Assembly (NCBI GenBank): GCA_017550775.1
Contig: JAFZOA010000251.1
Coordinates: forward strand, 1-5,584
DNA: 5,584 nt
Reading direction: 5' to 3'
DNA from: Ruminiclostridium sp.
GTDB taxonomy: Bacteria > Bacillota_A > Clostridia > Oscillospirales > Ruminococcaceae
How positions within the stretch are numbered: the stretch's first letter is position 1; each line of letters begins with the position of its first letter. Positions 1 to 4,914 of this stretch are shown piece by piece. Below the pieces are notes generated by a model, which was given only the letters and a program-made list of their open reading frames with translations, did not search any database and had not been told where the DNA came from. Both the position numbers and the translations under genes were made by a program.

Positions 1-709
1 CCCAGAGCGGCATTACCCGCGGGTGTTCGTCCTCGTAAGGCACGAAGATGACTGTGCCTATGATGCGCTCCATGAAGTTTGTCATTCCGGGGATCCCGGA
101 TTTGTCCATTGCCAGCGGGTATTTGTGGGGATAGTCGGCTTTGTAGGCGGCAAGATACGGCTCGATATCTGCGAAGTCCATGAACTCCGGTATCTCCATG
201 CCCTTCTCGCCCTCGAAGTAGTCGGAGTTGAGGCGGTACATCATTTCCGTTCCCATGTCCTTGAGCACCGGGACCCCGTACAGCCGTCCGTGCAGCTCGG
301 CAGCCTCCCAGTAATCGCCTATGGTGTCGTACAACACGGGGGTCTCGGACTGCACGAGGTCGGTGATGTCGTAGTACAGCCCCTTTGCCGCGTTTGTGTC
401 GTAGGGGTTGAGCCATTCACAGGTGAATATCATGTCGTAGTATTCCCCGGATGCCATGATGAGATTTATCATCTCGGAGGGCTGGACCTCAAGCTCTACC
501 GTCACGCCGATCTTCTCCTTTGAGTAGGCGTTGGCGGCGGCTATCACCTCTTTGATGTCGGCGGGGACAGCCGTGCTGTAGGTAACCCAACGGAGCTTCA
601 CGGTGCCGTCGTCGTCCTGCGCAGAGCAGCCGGAGGGTACGCTCACCGCTGATGATATCGTCACGGCCGCCGCGAGTGCCGCGACAGTCTTTTTTATGCG
701 GCTTCTCAT
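1..709 (-). CDS. Extracellular solute-binding lipoprotein of a carbohydrate ABC transporter (C-terminus beyond window)
   Basis: Only the first 236 codons are present; the gene runs off the left edge. It should be the substrate-capturing lipoprotein on the outer face of the membrane, delivering a sugar or oligosaccharide to the two permeases encoded just upstream. The N-terminus reads MRSRIKKTVA, then a hydrophobic Ala/Val stretch (residues 8-25) and a cysteine at 28 (VPSGC), which is a lipoprotein signal peptide with an unusual Pro at -3. The mature part follows the fold pattern of these proteins: a first beta strand VKLRWVTYS (37-45), then IMASGEYYDMIF (84-95), NAAKGLYYDITDLV (106-119) and LHGRLYGVP (139-147). 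The ATG at 709 is preceded by GGGGGTGA four bases away and lies 13 bases after the LplC-type permease stop. The family resembles LipO-like/DUF3502 binding proteins that travel with LplB/LplC permeases. Substrate unknown. The usual length is about 450-550 residues, so roughly half is missing. Confidence 0.88.
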   Translation of the reverse strand, partial: MRSRIKKTVAALAAAVTISSAVSVPSGCSAQDDDGTVKLRWVTYSTAVPADIKEVIAAANAYSKEKIGVTVELEVQPSEMINLIMASGEYYDMIFTCEWLNPYDTNAAKGLYYDITDLVQSETPVLYDTIGDYWEAAELHGRLYGVPVLKDMGTEMMYRLNSDYFEGEKGMEIPEFMDFADIEPYLAAYKADYPHKYPLAMDKSGIPGMTNFMERIIGTVIFVPYEDEHPRVMPLW

Positions 710-722
710 TTCGTCACCCCCG

Positions 723-1655
723 TCATTCCTTGACCGCGCCTATGGTCATTCCCGTTTTGAGAAAGCGCTGAAAGAACGGGAACAGTATTATTATAGGTAC
801 CACCGTAACCACCACGAGCGCCATTCGCATGGTCATGCCCGGGACGGTCACATTCTCCATGCCGGTGATGTTCGCCGCGTCGCGGGTCATTGCCTGGACG
901 GTGCGCTCGATATTCACCAGCACATATTGCAGCGGGTACAGCTCGCTGTGGTTGGAGTCGATGTATATGAGCGCGGGATACCAGCTGTTCCAGTAGCCGA
1001 ATATCTGAAAGACCGCGACTGTCATAACGACGGGGCGGCATATCGGGAGGACGATGCTTACGAGACTTCGCAGGGGAGATACGCCTTCAAGCTTTCCAGC
1101 CTCTATCAGCGAATCGGGTATGTTGGTGCGGAAGTAGTTACGCAGTATCATAAGGTACCATGTCGAGCACATACCCGGAAGTATAAGCGCGAGGTAAGTG
1201 TTTTTGAGGTGTAGTATCTGTGTGTTCACCATGTAGGAGGAAACAAGTCCGCCTGAGAACAGCATGGGGATCAGCAGGAACACGGTGAGAAGCTTACCCC
1301 ACCGGAACTCTTTCCGCGAGAGGGCGTAGGCGCAGGGACACATTATCACAAGTCCGAGCACCGTTCCCGCAGCGGTGATGATAAGCGAGTTGAGCACGGC
1401 GCGTGGAAGGGTATCGCCGGAGCCGAACAGATACGAAAACGCGTCGAGGGAGAACTCCTTCGGGATATAGCTGAAGCCGTACAGTTCTATGCTCTCCTCC
1501 GAGGAAAGCGACGCCGCGAAAACGAGAGCTATCGGGAGCAGAGCGAGTATCACGACAGCGGTGAAGAATACAATGACGACGAGGTTCGCGGTACGGCCGA
1601 AGGAGCTGTCCTGGGGCTTTATATATGAGCTCTTTTTGTGTCTGACAGTATTCAT
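723..1655 (-). CDS. LplC/MalG-type carbohydrate ABC transporter permease
   Basis: A 310-residue inner-membrane permease, the second of a CUT1-type pair that forms the sugar channel. A first hydrophobic segment lies at about residues 24-49, followed by an extracytoplasmic stretch, then further segments near 90-111, 121-142, 153-172, 206-230 and 276-295, giving the expected six. The cytoplasmic EAA loop that docks on the ATPase is at 185-204 (EAGKLEG...IVLP; Gly replaces the second Ala). The C-terminus, FLKTGMTIGAVKE, is typical of LplC-like proteins. I chose the ATG at 1655 because AAGGAG (1662-1667) sits six bases upstream. A longer reading from a TTG at 1676 would overlap the upstream permease and has no good ribosome binding site. 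The stop lies 13 bases before the binding-protein start. Length and features are normal for the family. The family is secure; the substrate is not. Confidence 0.93.
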   Translation of the reverse strand: MNTVRHKKSSYIKPQDSSFGRTANLVVIVFFTAVVILALLPIALVFAASLSSEESIELYGFSYIPKEFSLDAFSYLFGSGDTLPRAVLNSLIITAAGTVLGLVIMCPCAYALSRKEFRWGKLLTVFLLIPMLFSGGLVSSYMVNTQILHLKNTYLALILPGMCSTWYLMILRNYFRTNIPDSLIEAGKLEGVSPLRSLVSIVLPICRPVVMTVAVFQIFGYWNSWYPALIYIDSNHSELYPLQYVLVNIERTVQAMTRDAANITGMENVTVPGMTMRMALVVVTVVPIIILFPFFQRFLKTGMTIGAVKE

Positions 1656-1661
1656 GGAGCA

Positions 1662-1667
1662 CTCCTT
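1662..1667 (-). promoter_or_regulatory. Ribosome binding site that decides the LplC-type permease start
   Basis: AAGGAG on the minus strand, six bases before the ATG at 1655. It begins just before the last codons of the upstream permease finish (stop complement 1669-1671) and argues for the ATG over the in-frame TTG at 1676. Confidence 0.8.
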
Positions 1668-1668
1668 C

Positions 1669-2622
1669 TCAGACAAGTGAACTGTCTTTATCCACTTTTT
1701 TGGTGATGAGGTTCGCGATCACGAGCAGTATGCAGCCGACTCCGCTCTGCAGGAACGCCGCCGCGGAGGAATAGCTGAAATTCGCCTGTAACATCAGCGA
1801 CTTGTACACATACACATCGAGGGTCTGGGTCACGGGCTGGAGAGCGCCGGAGTCCATAGGCACCTGATAGAACAGCCCGAAGTCGCTGTTCAGAATGCTT
1901 CCCACGCCGAGAATGAACAGGGTGGCTATAGTTGTGCGAAGGTGGGGGATGGTGATGTGCCATACCCGCTGGAAGAAGTTAGCGCCGTCAAGCGCGGCAG
2001 CTTCGTAGAGAGTGCGGTCTATCGCCTTGACCGAGCAGAGGTAAATGACCATGGTGTAGCCGCTTGTCTTCCATATCCCCAGCGAAAGCAGTATACCGCG
2101 CCAGTACTCCGGAGACTGGTACCACTGCACCGGGTCGAGCCCGAAGCTTTTCAGTATACCGTTTATCTGTCCCACGTCTGTTGCCAGCAGACCATAGATG
2201 CAGTACCCTACGATGACCCACGAGATGAAGTACGGAAGCACCAGCGACATCTGCACGAAGCCGGTGAACCGCTTACTGTGGACTTCCGCGAGCAGTATCG
2301 CGAGGCATACGGGGATAACGATGCCTGCGACAAGGAAGATGATGTTATAGAACAGCGTGTTCACGAGTACGTCCACGTACTGCGGATTACGGAACAGATA
2401 GGAGAAGTTGCGCAGCCCGACCCATTCGCTGTTCACGAACAGGTTTCTGAACAGCGAGTCTCCGGGTACGGGGGTGAAGTCCTTGAACGCGAAGAATATC
2501 CCGAACAGGGGGAGGTAGCAGAAGAGTGCGTACCAGATCACCGCCGGCAGGGTCATGAGGGTGAGCTGGCGGTTCTCTTTTCTTGACATACGGGAGAGTG
2601 AGCCGTGAGTTTTTTTTGACAT
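1669..2622 (-). CDS. LplB/MalF-type carbohydrate ABC transporter permease
   Basis: A 317-residue membrane permease, partner of the LplC-type protein. A short basic N-terminus (residues 1-18) is followed by a first membrane segment in TLPAVIWYALFCYLPLFGIF (24-43), then segments at about 86-111, 124-147, 176-197, 231-253 and 285-306. The ATPase-docking EAA loop is at 207-227 (YEAAALDGA...ITIPHL), a close match to the family consensus with Glu207 and Gly213 in place. The start at 2622 has AAGGAA (2629-2634) six bases upstream. Its stop at 1669 is 13 bases from the next permease start, so the two are almost certainly cotranscribed and translationally close. A gap of 63 bases separates it from the ribbon-helix-helix gene upstream, with no terminator visible there. 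The pairing resembles Bacillus lplB-lplC, but that does not establish the substrate. Confidence 0.93.
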   Translation of the reverse strand: MSKKTHGSLSRMSRKENRQLTLMTLPAVIWYALFCYLPLFGIFFAFKDFTPVPGDSLFRNLFVNSEWVGLRNFSYLFRNPQYVDVLVNTLFYNIIFLVAGIVIPVCLAILLAEVHSKRFTGFVQMSLVLPYFISWVIVGYCIYGLLATDVGQINGILKSFGLDPVQWYQSPEYWRGILLSLGIWKTSGYTMVIYLCSVKAIDRTLYEAAALDGANFFQRVWHITIPHLRTTIATLFILGVGSILNSDFGLFYQVPMDSGALQPVTQTLDVYVYKSLMLQANFSYSSAAAFLQSGVGCILLVIANLITKKVDKDSSLV

Positions 2623-2685
2623 AAGCAGTTCCTTCCGAGAATTGGGTATTGCCGTGGTTTGCGGAGCAGTGCGGGAAGATACGGC

Positions 2686-2880
2686 TCAGTAGTTCCCCGG
2701 GGTGTGCTCCCGCGTGGACGGAGTTTTGCCGGCGGCCTCCTCATATCGCCTTATTTCCTTCTTGACAAGCGTTTCCACCATGTTCGCGACAGAGCGGTTT
2801 TCTTCCTCGGCTATCTGCTTTATGCGGTCATAGTCGGCAAGGTCGAGCCTTATTGTGAATTGTTGCTTTGTTACAGCCAT
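2686..2880 (-). CDS. Small ribbon-helix-helix (Arc/CopG-like) DNA-binding protein
   Basis: A 64-residue protein beginning MAVTKQQFTIRL. Residues 6-13 (QQFTIRLD) look like the beta strand that dimerises and enters the major groove. Residues 15-26 (ADYDRIKQIAEE) and 29-45 (RSVANMVETLVKKEIRR) give the two helices, with the turn at E27-N28. This is the Arc/CopG fold, built as a dimer that binds short repeated operators. The last 20 residues are polar and unassigned. The ATG at 2880 has a perfect AAAGGAG (2889-2895) eight bases upstream, which supports real translation. It is the first gene in front of the sugar permeases, on the same strand, 63 bases away. It could therefore be a local (auto)regulator of the transporter operon, or an antitoxin whose toxin is missing; no toxin gene is adjacent. 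Fold confident, role inferred. Confidence 0.82.
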   Translation of the reverse strand: MAVTKQQFTIRLDLADYDRIKQIAEEENRSVANMVETLVKKEIRRYEEAAGKTPSTREHTPGNY

Positions 2881-2888
2881 AATAGCGT

Positions 2889-2895
2889 CTCCTTT
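2889..2895 (-). promoter_or_regulatory. Ribosome binding site of the ribbon-helix-helix gene
   Basis: AAAGGAG on the minus strand, eight bases before the ATG at 2880. It is a full match to the anti-Shine-Dalgarno sequence at good spacing. It is the main reason to accept this short ORF as a gene, and it fixes the start. Confidence 0.8.
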
Positions 2896-2933
2896 GAACG
2901 GTACATCGTTTAGCTGATCCGAATAAAGAACTC

Positions 2934-3026
2934 TTACAATTTAAGATATGAAAGATACGTTTAGACTTTTACAATCGCTTGACTGTATATCGTTAATATG
3001 ATACCACGTTAAAGTCAGATTGTAAA
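2934..3026. repeat. Three ATTGTAA-type sites, two forming a 9-bp inverted repeat (candidate operator)
   Basis: TTTACAATC at 2968-2976 and GATTGTAAA at 3018-3026 are perfect reverse complements, 41 bases apart. A third related copy, CTTACAATT, covers 2933-2941. All three lie in the leader between the ribbon-helix-helix start (2880) and the tRNA side, where the operon promoter must be. Short repeated half-sites like these are typical of ribbon-helix-helix operators, but the region is AT-rich and chance matches are possible. The same seven-base core also occurs at 4745-4751 near the integrase promoter, which weakens the case. Confidence 0.35.
2968..2996 (-). promoter_or_regulatory. Possible promoter for the ribbon-helix-helix/transporter operon
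   Basis: On the minus strand TTAACG (2996-2991) and TGTAAA (2973-2968) are separated by 17 bases, each matching the sigma-A consensus at four of six positions. The -10 box would overlap one of the ATTGTAA repeats. An alternative pair, TTGTAA (2974-2969) and TCATAT 17 bases further on, is about as weak. The placement is a guess; a promoter somewhere in 2900-3060 is expected because the gene is the first on this strand. Confidence 0.25.
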
Positions 3027-3116
3027 TACTCATGCAGAGTTGAAGTGACACCATATAGCGTTAAAACGGGTAATAACGGCAGCAAAACATGTCGTATAGA
3101 GTAATTTTTCGTCGGG

Positions 3117-3151
3117 AAAAATAAAATGGGGGAGTGCGGCGGCACTTCCCC
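3117..3151 (-). terminator. Rho-independent terminator-like hairpin, minus strand
   Basis: On the minus strand GGGGAAGTGC (3151-3142), loop CGCC, then GCACTCCCCC (3137-3128) gives a 10-bp stem with one A/C mismatch. It is followed at once by ATTTTATTTTT. On the plus strand the stem pairs fully (one G/U), but no T tract follows, so minus is the likely direction. No gene on the minus strand ends just in front of it. It may end antisense transcription coming through the tRNA, or a short unannotated RNA. Confidence 0.5.
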
Positions 3152-3240
3152 GAGCTGCTGAAATTGGCGGTAAATACGCATCCGGCGTTCGGAATGTCGG
3201 ATTTTCGACGGCATTTCGTGCGGTAAGCTTGCCGGGCGTT

Positions 3241-3258
3241 ATATTTTTTTGCAAAAAA
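3241..3258 (+). promoter_or_regulatory. UP-element-like A/T tract upstream of the tRNA promoter
   Basis: A T7-GC-A6 tract just before the -35 box, including a 14-bp perfect palindrome (TTTTTTGCAAAAAA, 3245-3258). It sits at about -56 to -39 from the expected start, where the RNA polymerase alpha subunits contact stable-RNA promoters. Function inferred from position and composition. Confidence 0.45.
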
Positions 3259-3261
3259 GTA

Positions 3262-3290
3262 TTGACAAAACGGGTGAGCTGTGCTATAAT
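3262..3290 (+). promoter_or_regulatory. Consensus sigma-A promoter of tRNA-fMet
   Basis: TTGACA at 3262-3267 and TATAAT at 3285-3290 with a 17-base spacer, a perfect housekeeping promoter. Transcription should begin near 3297, about 20 bases before the tRNA. Such strength fits a stable RNA gene. Confidence 0.93.
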
Positions 3291-3317
3291 AGTAAAGCAT
3301 TCGATGTATTAACATAT

Positions 3318-3393
<76 letters not shown>

Positions 3394-3402
3394 ACTTTGA
3401 GG

Positions 3403-3446
3403 CCTCGTAAACGGCTTGGTTAAGCCATTTACGAGGTTTTGCTTTT
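3403..3446 (+). terminator. Rho-independent terminator of tRNA-fMet
   Basis: CCTCGTAAA-C-GGCTT (3403-3417), loop GGTT, AAGCC-A-TTTACGAGG (3422-3436): 14 pairs with one C/A mismatch, then TTTTGCTTTT. It lies ten bases after the CCA. On the minus strand no T tract follows, so it should not stop transcripts coming from the integrase. Whether it belongs to the chromosome or the element depends on where the att core ends. Confidence 0.85.
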
Positions 3447-3462
3447 ACCCGAAACAGTGCGC

Positions 3463-3502
3463 TTGGACATTGTTTGGACATTATTTTTCAAAAATGGACA
3501 TT
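3463..3502. repeat. Three direct TGGACATT repeats, candidate integrase arm sites
   Basis: TTGGACATT at 3463-3471, TTGGACATT at 3474-3482 and ATGGACATT at 3494-3502, all in the same orientation. The centre-to-centre steps are 11 and 20 bases, close to one and two helical turns, so the sites fall on one face of the DNA. They lie between the tRNA and the integrase stop, where the N-terminal arm-binding domain of a tyrosine integrase would bind. The binding role is inferred. Confidence 0.5.
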
Positions 3503-3503
3503 A

Positions 3504-4700
3504 TCAGCTTGCCTTTTTCGCTTCTCCGGGATCGGATTCGTTTAAGCAAAGAGCGTTCGCAATGATGTTGCTCGTTCTTGCCTGCGCTTCCTGAAACATA
3601 TGCACATACGTTCCGGTGGTCGTTGAAATGGCGCTGTGCCCTAAATCAGCGGACACGGCAGCAGGGTCAACTCCCGAAAAGATCAGAATGGAAGCGTGTA
3701 AGTGTCGCAGGGAGTGCAAATCGCAGAAACGGACGTTATTCCTCTCACAGAAAGCCTTGAACCACTTGTAATGAGTGTTGGGGTGAATAGGCTGACCGTT
3801 CCACGTTACAAACAGTCTGTCAGTGTCCGTCCACTGATCTCCGAGCTGCTCACGCTCCTTTTCCTGCTCCGCTTTGAGGTCTTTGAGAATATTCATCACG
3901 ACGGGCGGGAATTTGGTGGAACGCTGAGACTTCTTCGTCTTTGTGGTGTCGGTGTAGGTTCCGTCTGTTACAGTGTAATTAGATGTTCTGCGAATGCTCA
4001 CGACGCTGTTATCCCAGTCGATGTCCTTCCATTCCAATCCGAGAAGCTCTCCGCGGCGGTAACCTCCGTAAACCGCGAGAACGATAAACGCTCTGTCCTT
4101 TGCAGGCTCGTGTTCAAGCAGCGTTAATATCTGCTTTATTTCGTCAAGCGTATAGATTTCCTTTTCCTTCTTGGTTCCTTTGGGAACGCTCACTTTTTTA
4201 CAGGGATTTTCCGAGATCATATCCATTTTTATCGCATAGTTGAATACGTTGGATATGAAACTCAGGTGGTGGATCACGGTCTTGCGTGCGAGAGGCTGTC
4301 CGTTTGAACGGTTTTTACCGTTGGCGAGCAGGTCGTTTACGAATTTCTGAATATCACGGCTCGTGATCTTGTCAAGGCGAAGGTGTCCGAGAGCGGGATA
4401 AATGCGGAAGGTGTACTTCTTTTCGAGATCATAGGTGGACTTACGGAGATTTACCTTAACATACTCCTCAAGCCACTGGTCTGCGAAAGTCTGGAACTTG
4501 ATAGTTGCCGTGACCTTTCCCGCCTTACATTCTTCCTCAAAGAGAACGATCTGACGGTCAAGCTCTTTCTTTATCTGCCTTTCGGTCATACCGGGCTCGG
4601 CTTTCCAAGTTTTCGCCTGAAAGACCTGTTTACCGTTTACGTCGTATCCGCAGGATACCCTTATCCTATAAGAGTTGCCTCTTTTGGTTACATTTGCCAT
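3504..4700 (-). CDS. Tyrosine recombinase (site-specific integrase) of an integrative element
   Basis: A 398-residue integrase expected to cut and join the tRNA-fMet site and the element ends. Residues 1-60 form an arm-DNA-binding domain (YRIRVSCGYDVNGKQ at 11-25). A SAM-like core-binding domain spans about 68-165 (FADQWLEEYVKVNLRKSTY...). The catalytic domain runs from about 180 to 380. Visible active-site residues are Arg215 in YGGYRRGELLGL, a lysine within TKTKKSQR (254-257), His329 and Arg332 in HSLRH, His355 in LGH, and the nucleophile Tyr365 in TGTYVHM, ten residues after His355. All are present, so the enzyme looks active. Its length is normal for phage and ICE integrases of Firmicutes. 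The ATG at 4700 has AAGGAGG nine bases upstream. It converges on the tRNA and follows the Mob gene on the same strand, but has its own promoter. No excisionase gene is visible nearby. Confidence 0.96.
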   Translation of the reverse strand: MANVTKRGNSYRIRVSCGYDVNGKQVFQAKTWKAEPGMTERQIKKELDRQIVLFEEECKAGKVTATIKFQTFADQWLEEYVKVNLRKSTYDLEKKYTFRIYPALGHLRLDKITSRDIQKFVNDLLANGKNRSNGQPLARKTVIHHLSFISNVFNYAIKMDMISENPCKKVSVPKGTKKEKEIYTLDEIKQILTLLEHEPAKDRAFIVLAVYGGYRRGELLGLEWKDIDWDNSVVSIRRTSNYTVTDGTYTDTTKTKKSQRSTKFPPVVMNILKDLKAEQEKEREQLGDQWTDTDRLFVTWNGQPIHPNTHYKWFKAFCERNNVRFCDLHSLRHLHASILIFSGVDPAAVSADLGHSAISTTTGTYVHMFQEAQARTSNIIANALCLNESDPGEAKKAS

Positions 4701-4701
4701 A

Positions 4702-4725
4702 GCTTGTTTCCTCCTTCAAACAAGC
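4702..4725 (-). promoter_or_regulatory. Hairpin presenting the integrase ribosome binding site in its loop
   Basis: In the minus-strand RNA, GCUUGUUU (4725-4718) and AAACAAGC (4709-4702) are perfect 8-bp complements around an eight-base loop, GAAGGAGG. The whole Shine-Dalgarno sequence (AAGGAGG) is thus in the loop, two bases before the ATG-proximal arm ends. The pairing is plain in the sequence. Whether it helps or limits translation is unknown. Confidence 0.6.
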
Positions 4726-4754
4726 CGTTAGCACATATTGTTTATTACAATTCA

Positions 4755-4783
4755 ATTTTACTCTTTAAAGCGCTTTTTGTCAA
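4755..4783 (-). promoter_or_regulatory. Sigma-A promoter of the integrase
   Basis: On the minus strand TTGACA (4783-4778) and TAAAAT (4760-4755) are separated by 17 bases: a perfect -35 and a five-of-six -10 box. Transcription should start near 4748, giving a leader of about 48 bases that includes the hairpin at 4702-4725. The integrase is therefore probably transcribed independently of the Mob gene. Confidence 0.82.
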
Positions 4784-4875
4784 GTACTATTAAAGGGTTT
4801 GTTGAACTTTTTTGATATGCGCTTACGGCTATTTCTGTTGAATTTCATTGTTATGTGATATTTTTTCTCTATGTC

Positions 4876-4900
4876 CCACCGCCCTGAAACAAGGCGGTGG
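4876..4900 (-). terminator. Hairpin after the Mob gene, possible terminator
   Basis: CCACCGCC (4876-4883) and GGCGGTGG (4893-4900) form a perfect 8-bp GC-rich stem with a nine-base loop. It lies 14 bases past the Mob stop codon. On the minus strand no T tract follows (GACATAGAG), and on the plus strand only TTTAT does, so it is not a clean rho-independent terminator. It may instead protect the mRNA end or slow transcription before the integrase promoter. Confidence 0.4.
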
Positions 4901-4914
4901 TTTATGATAATGTG

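Larger units (their letters stand above)
2896..3244. other. Gene-free region between the transporter operon and the tRNA promoter
   Basis: No convincing protein gene is present. Minus-strand frames exist at 3214-2993, 3254-3030 and 3375-3061, but they lack ribosome binding sites and resemble nothing I recognise; the last one reads antisense through the tRNA. The stretch holds the ATTGTAA repeats (2933-3026), a minus-strand terminator-like hairpin (3117-3151) and small hairpins at 3179-3196 (CATCCG/CGGATG with one bulged A), 3196-3209 (GTCG/CGAC) and 3221-3234 (CGGTA/TGCCG). The last three suggest structured RNA or chromosomal leader sequence. The function of 3027-3116 and 3152-3240 is not clear. 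Confidence 0.5.
4726..4914. other. Intergenic region between Mob and integrase genes
   Basis: An AT-rich gap holding the integrase promoter (4755-4783) and the GC-rich hairpin (4876-4900). I see no excisionase or regulator gene in it. A 22-codon basic frame at 4848-4780 lacks a ribosome binding site and overlaps the integrase -35 box. Confidence 0.6.

Noticed and set aside
603..1214. 203-codon plus-strand frame opposite the binding protein and LplC-type permease
   Set aside because: Composition is that of an antisense shadow (His/Arg/Tyr-rich, no domain), and the opposite strand carries clear genes with good ribosome binding sites.
2650..2685. Terminator between the ribbon-helix-helix gene and the LplB-type permease
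   Set aside because: GCCGT/ACGGC is a 5-bp stem with a 26-base loop and no T tract, so it should not separate the two genes transcriptionally.
2991..3026. CRISPR or tandem-repeat array around the ATTGTAA copies
   Set aside because: Only three short copies in mixed orientation with unequal spacing (35 and 50 bases); not an array.
3030..3254. 74-codon minus-strand frame in the gene-free region
   Set aside because: No ribosome binding site, no recognisable domain, and it spans a terminator-like hairpin and overlaps other equally poor frames.
4780..4848. 22-residue Lys/Arg/Asn-rich minus-strand frame upstream of the integrase
   Set aside because: No ribosome binding site before its ATG, and its end overlaps the integrase -35 box; the AT-rich DNA explains the Lys/Asn content.
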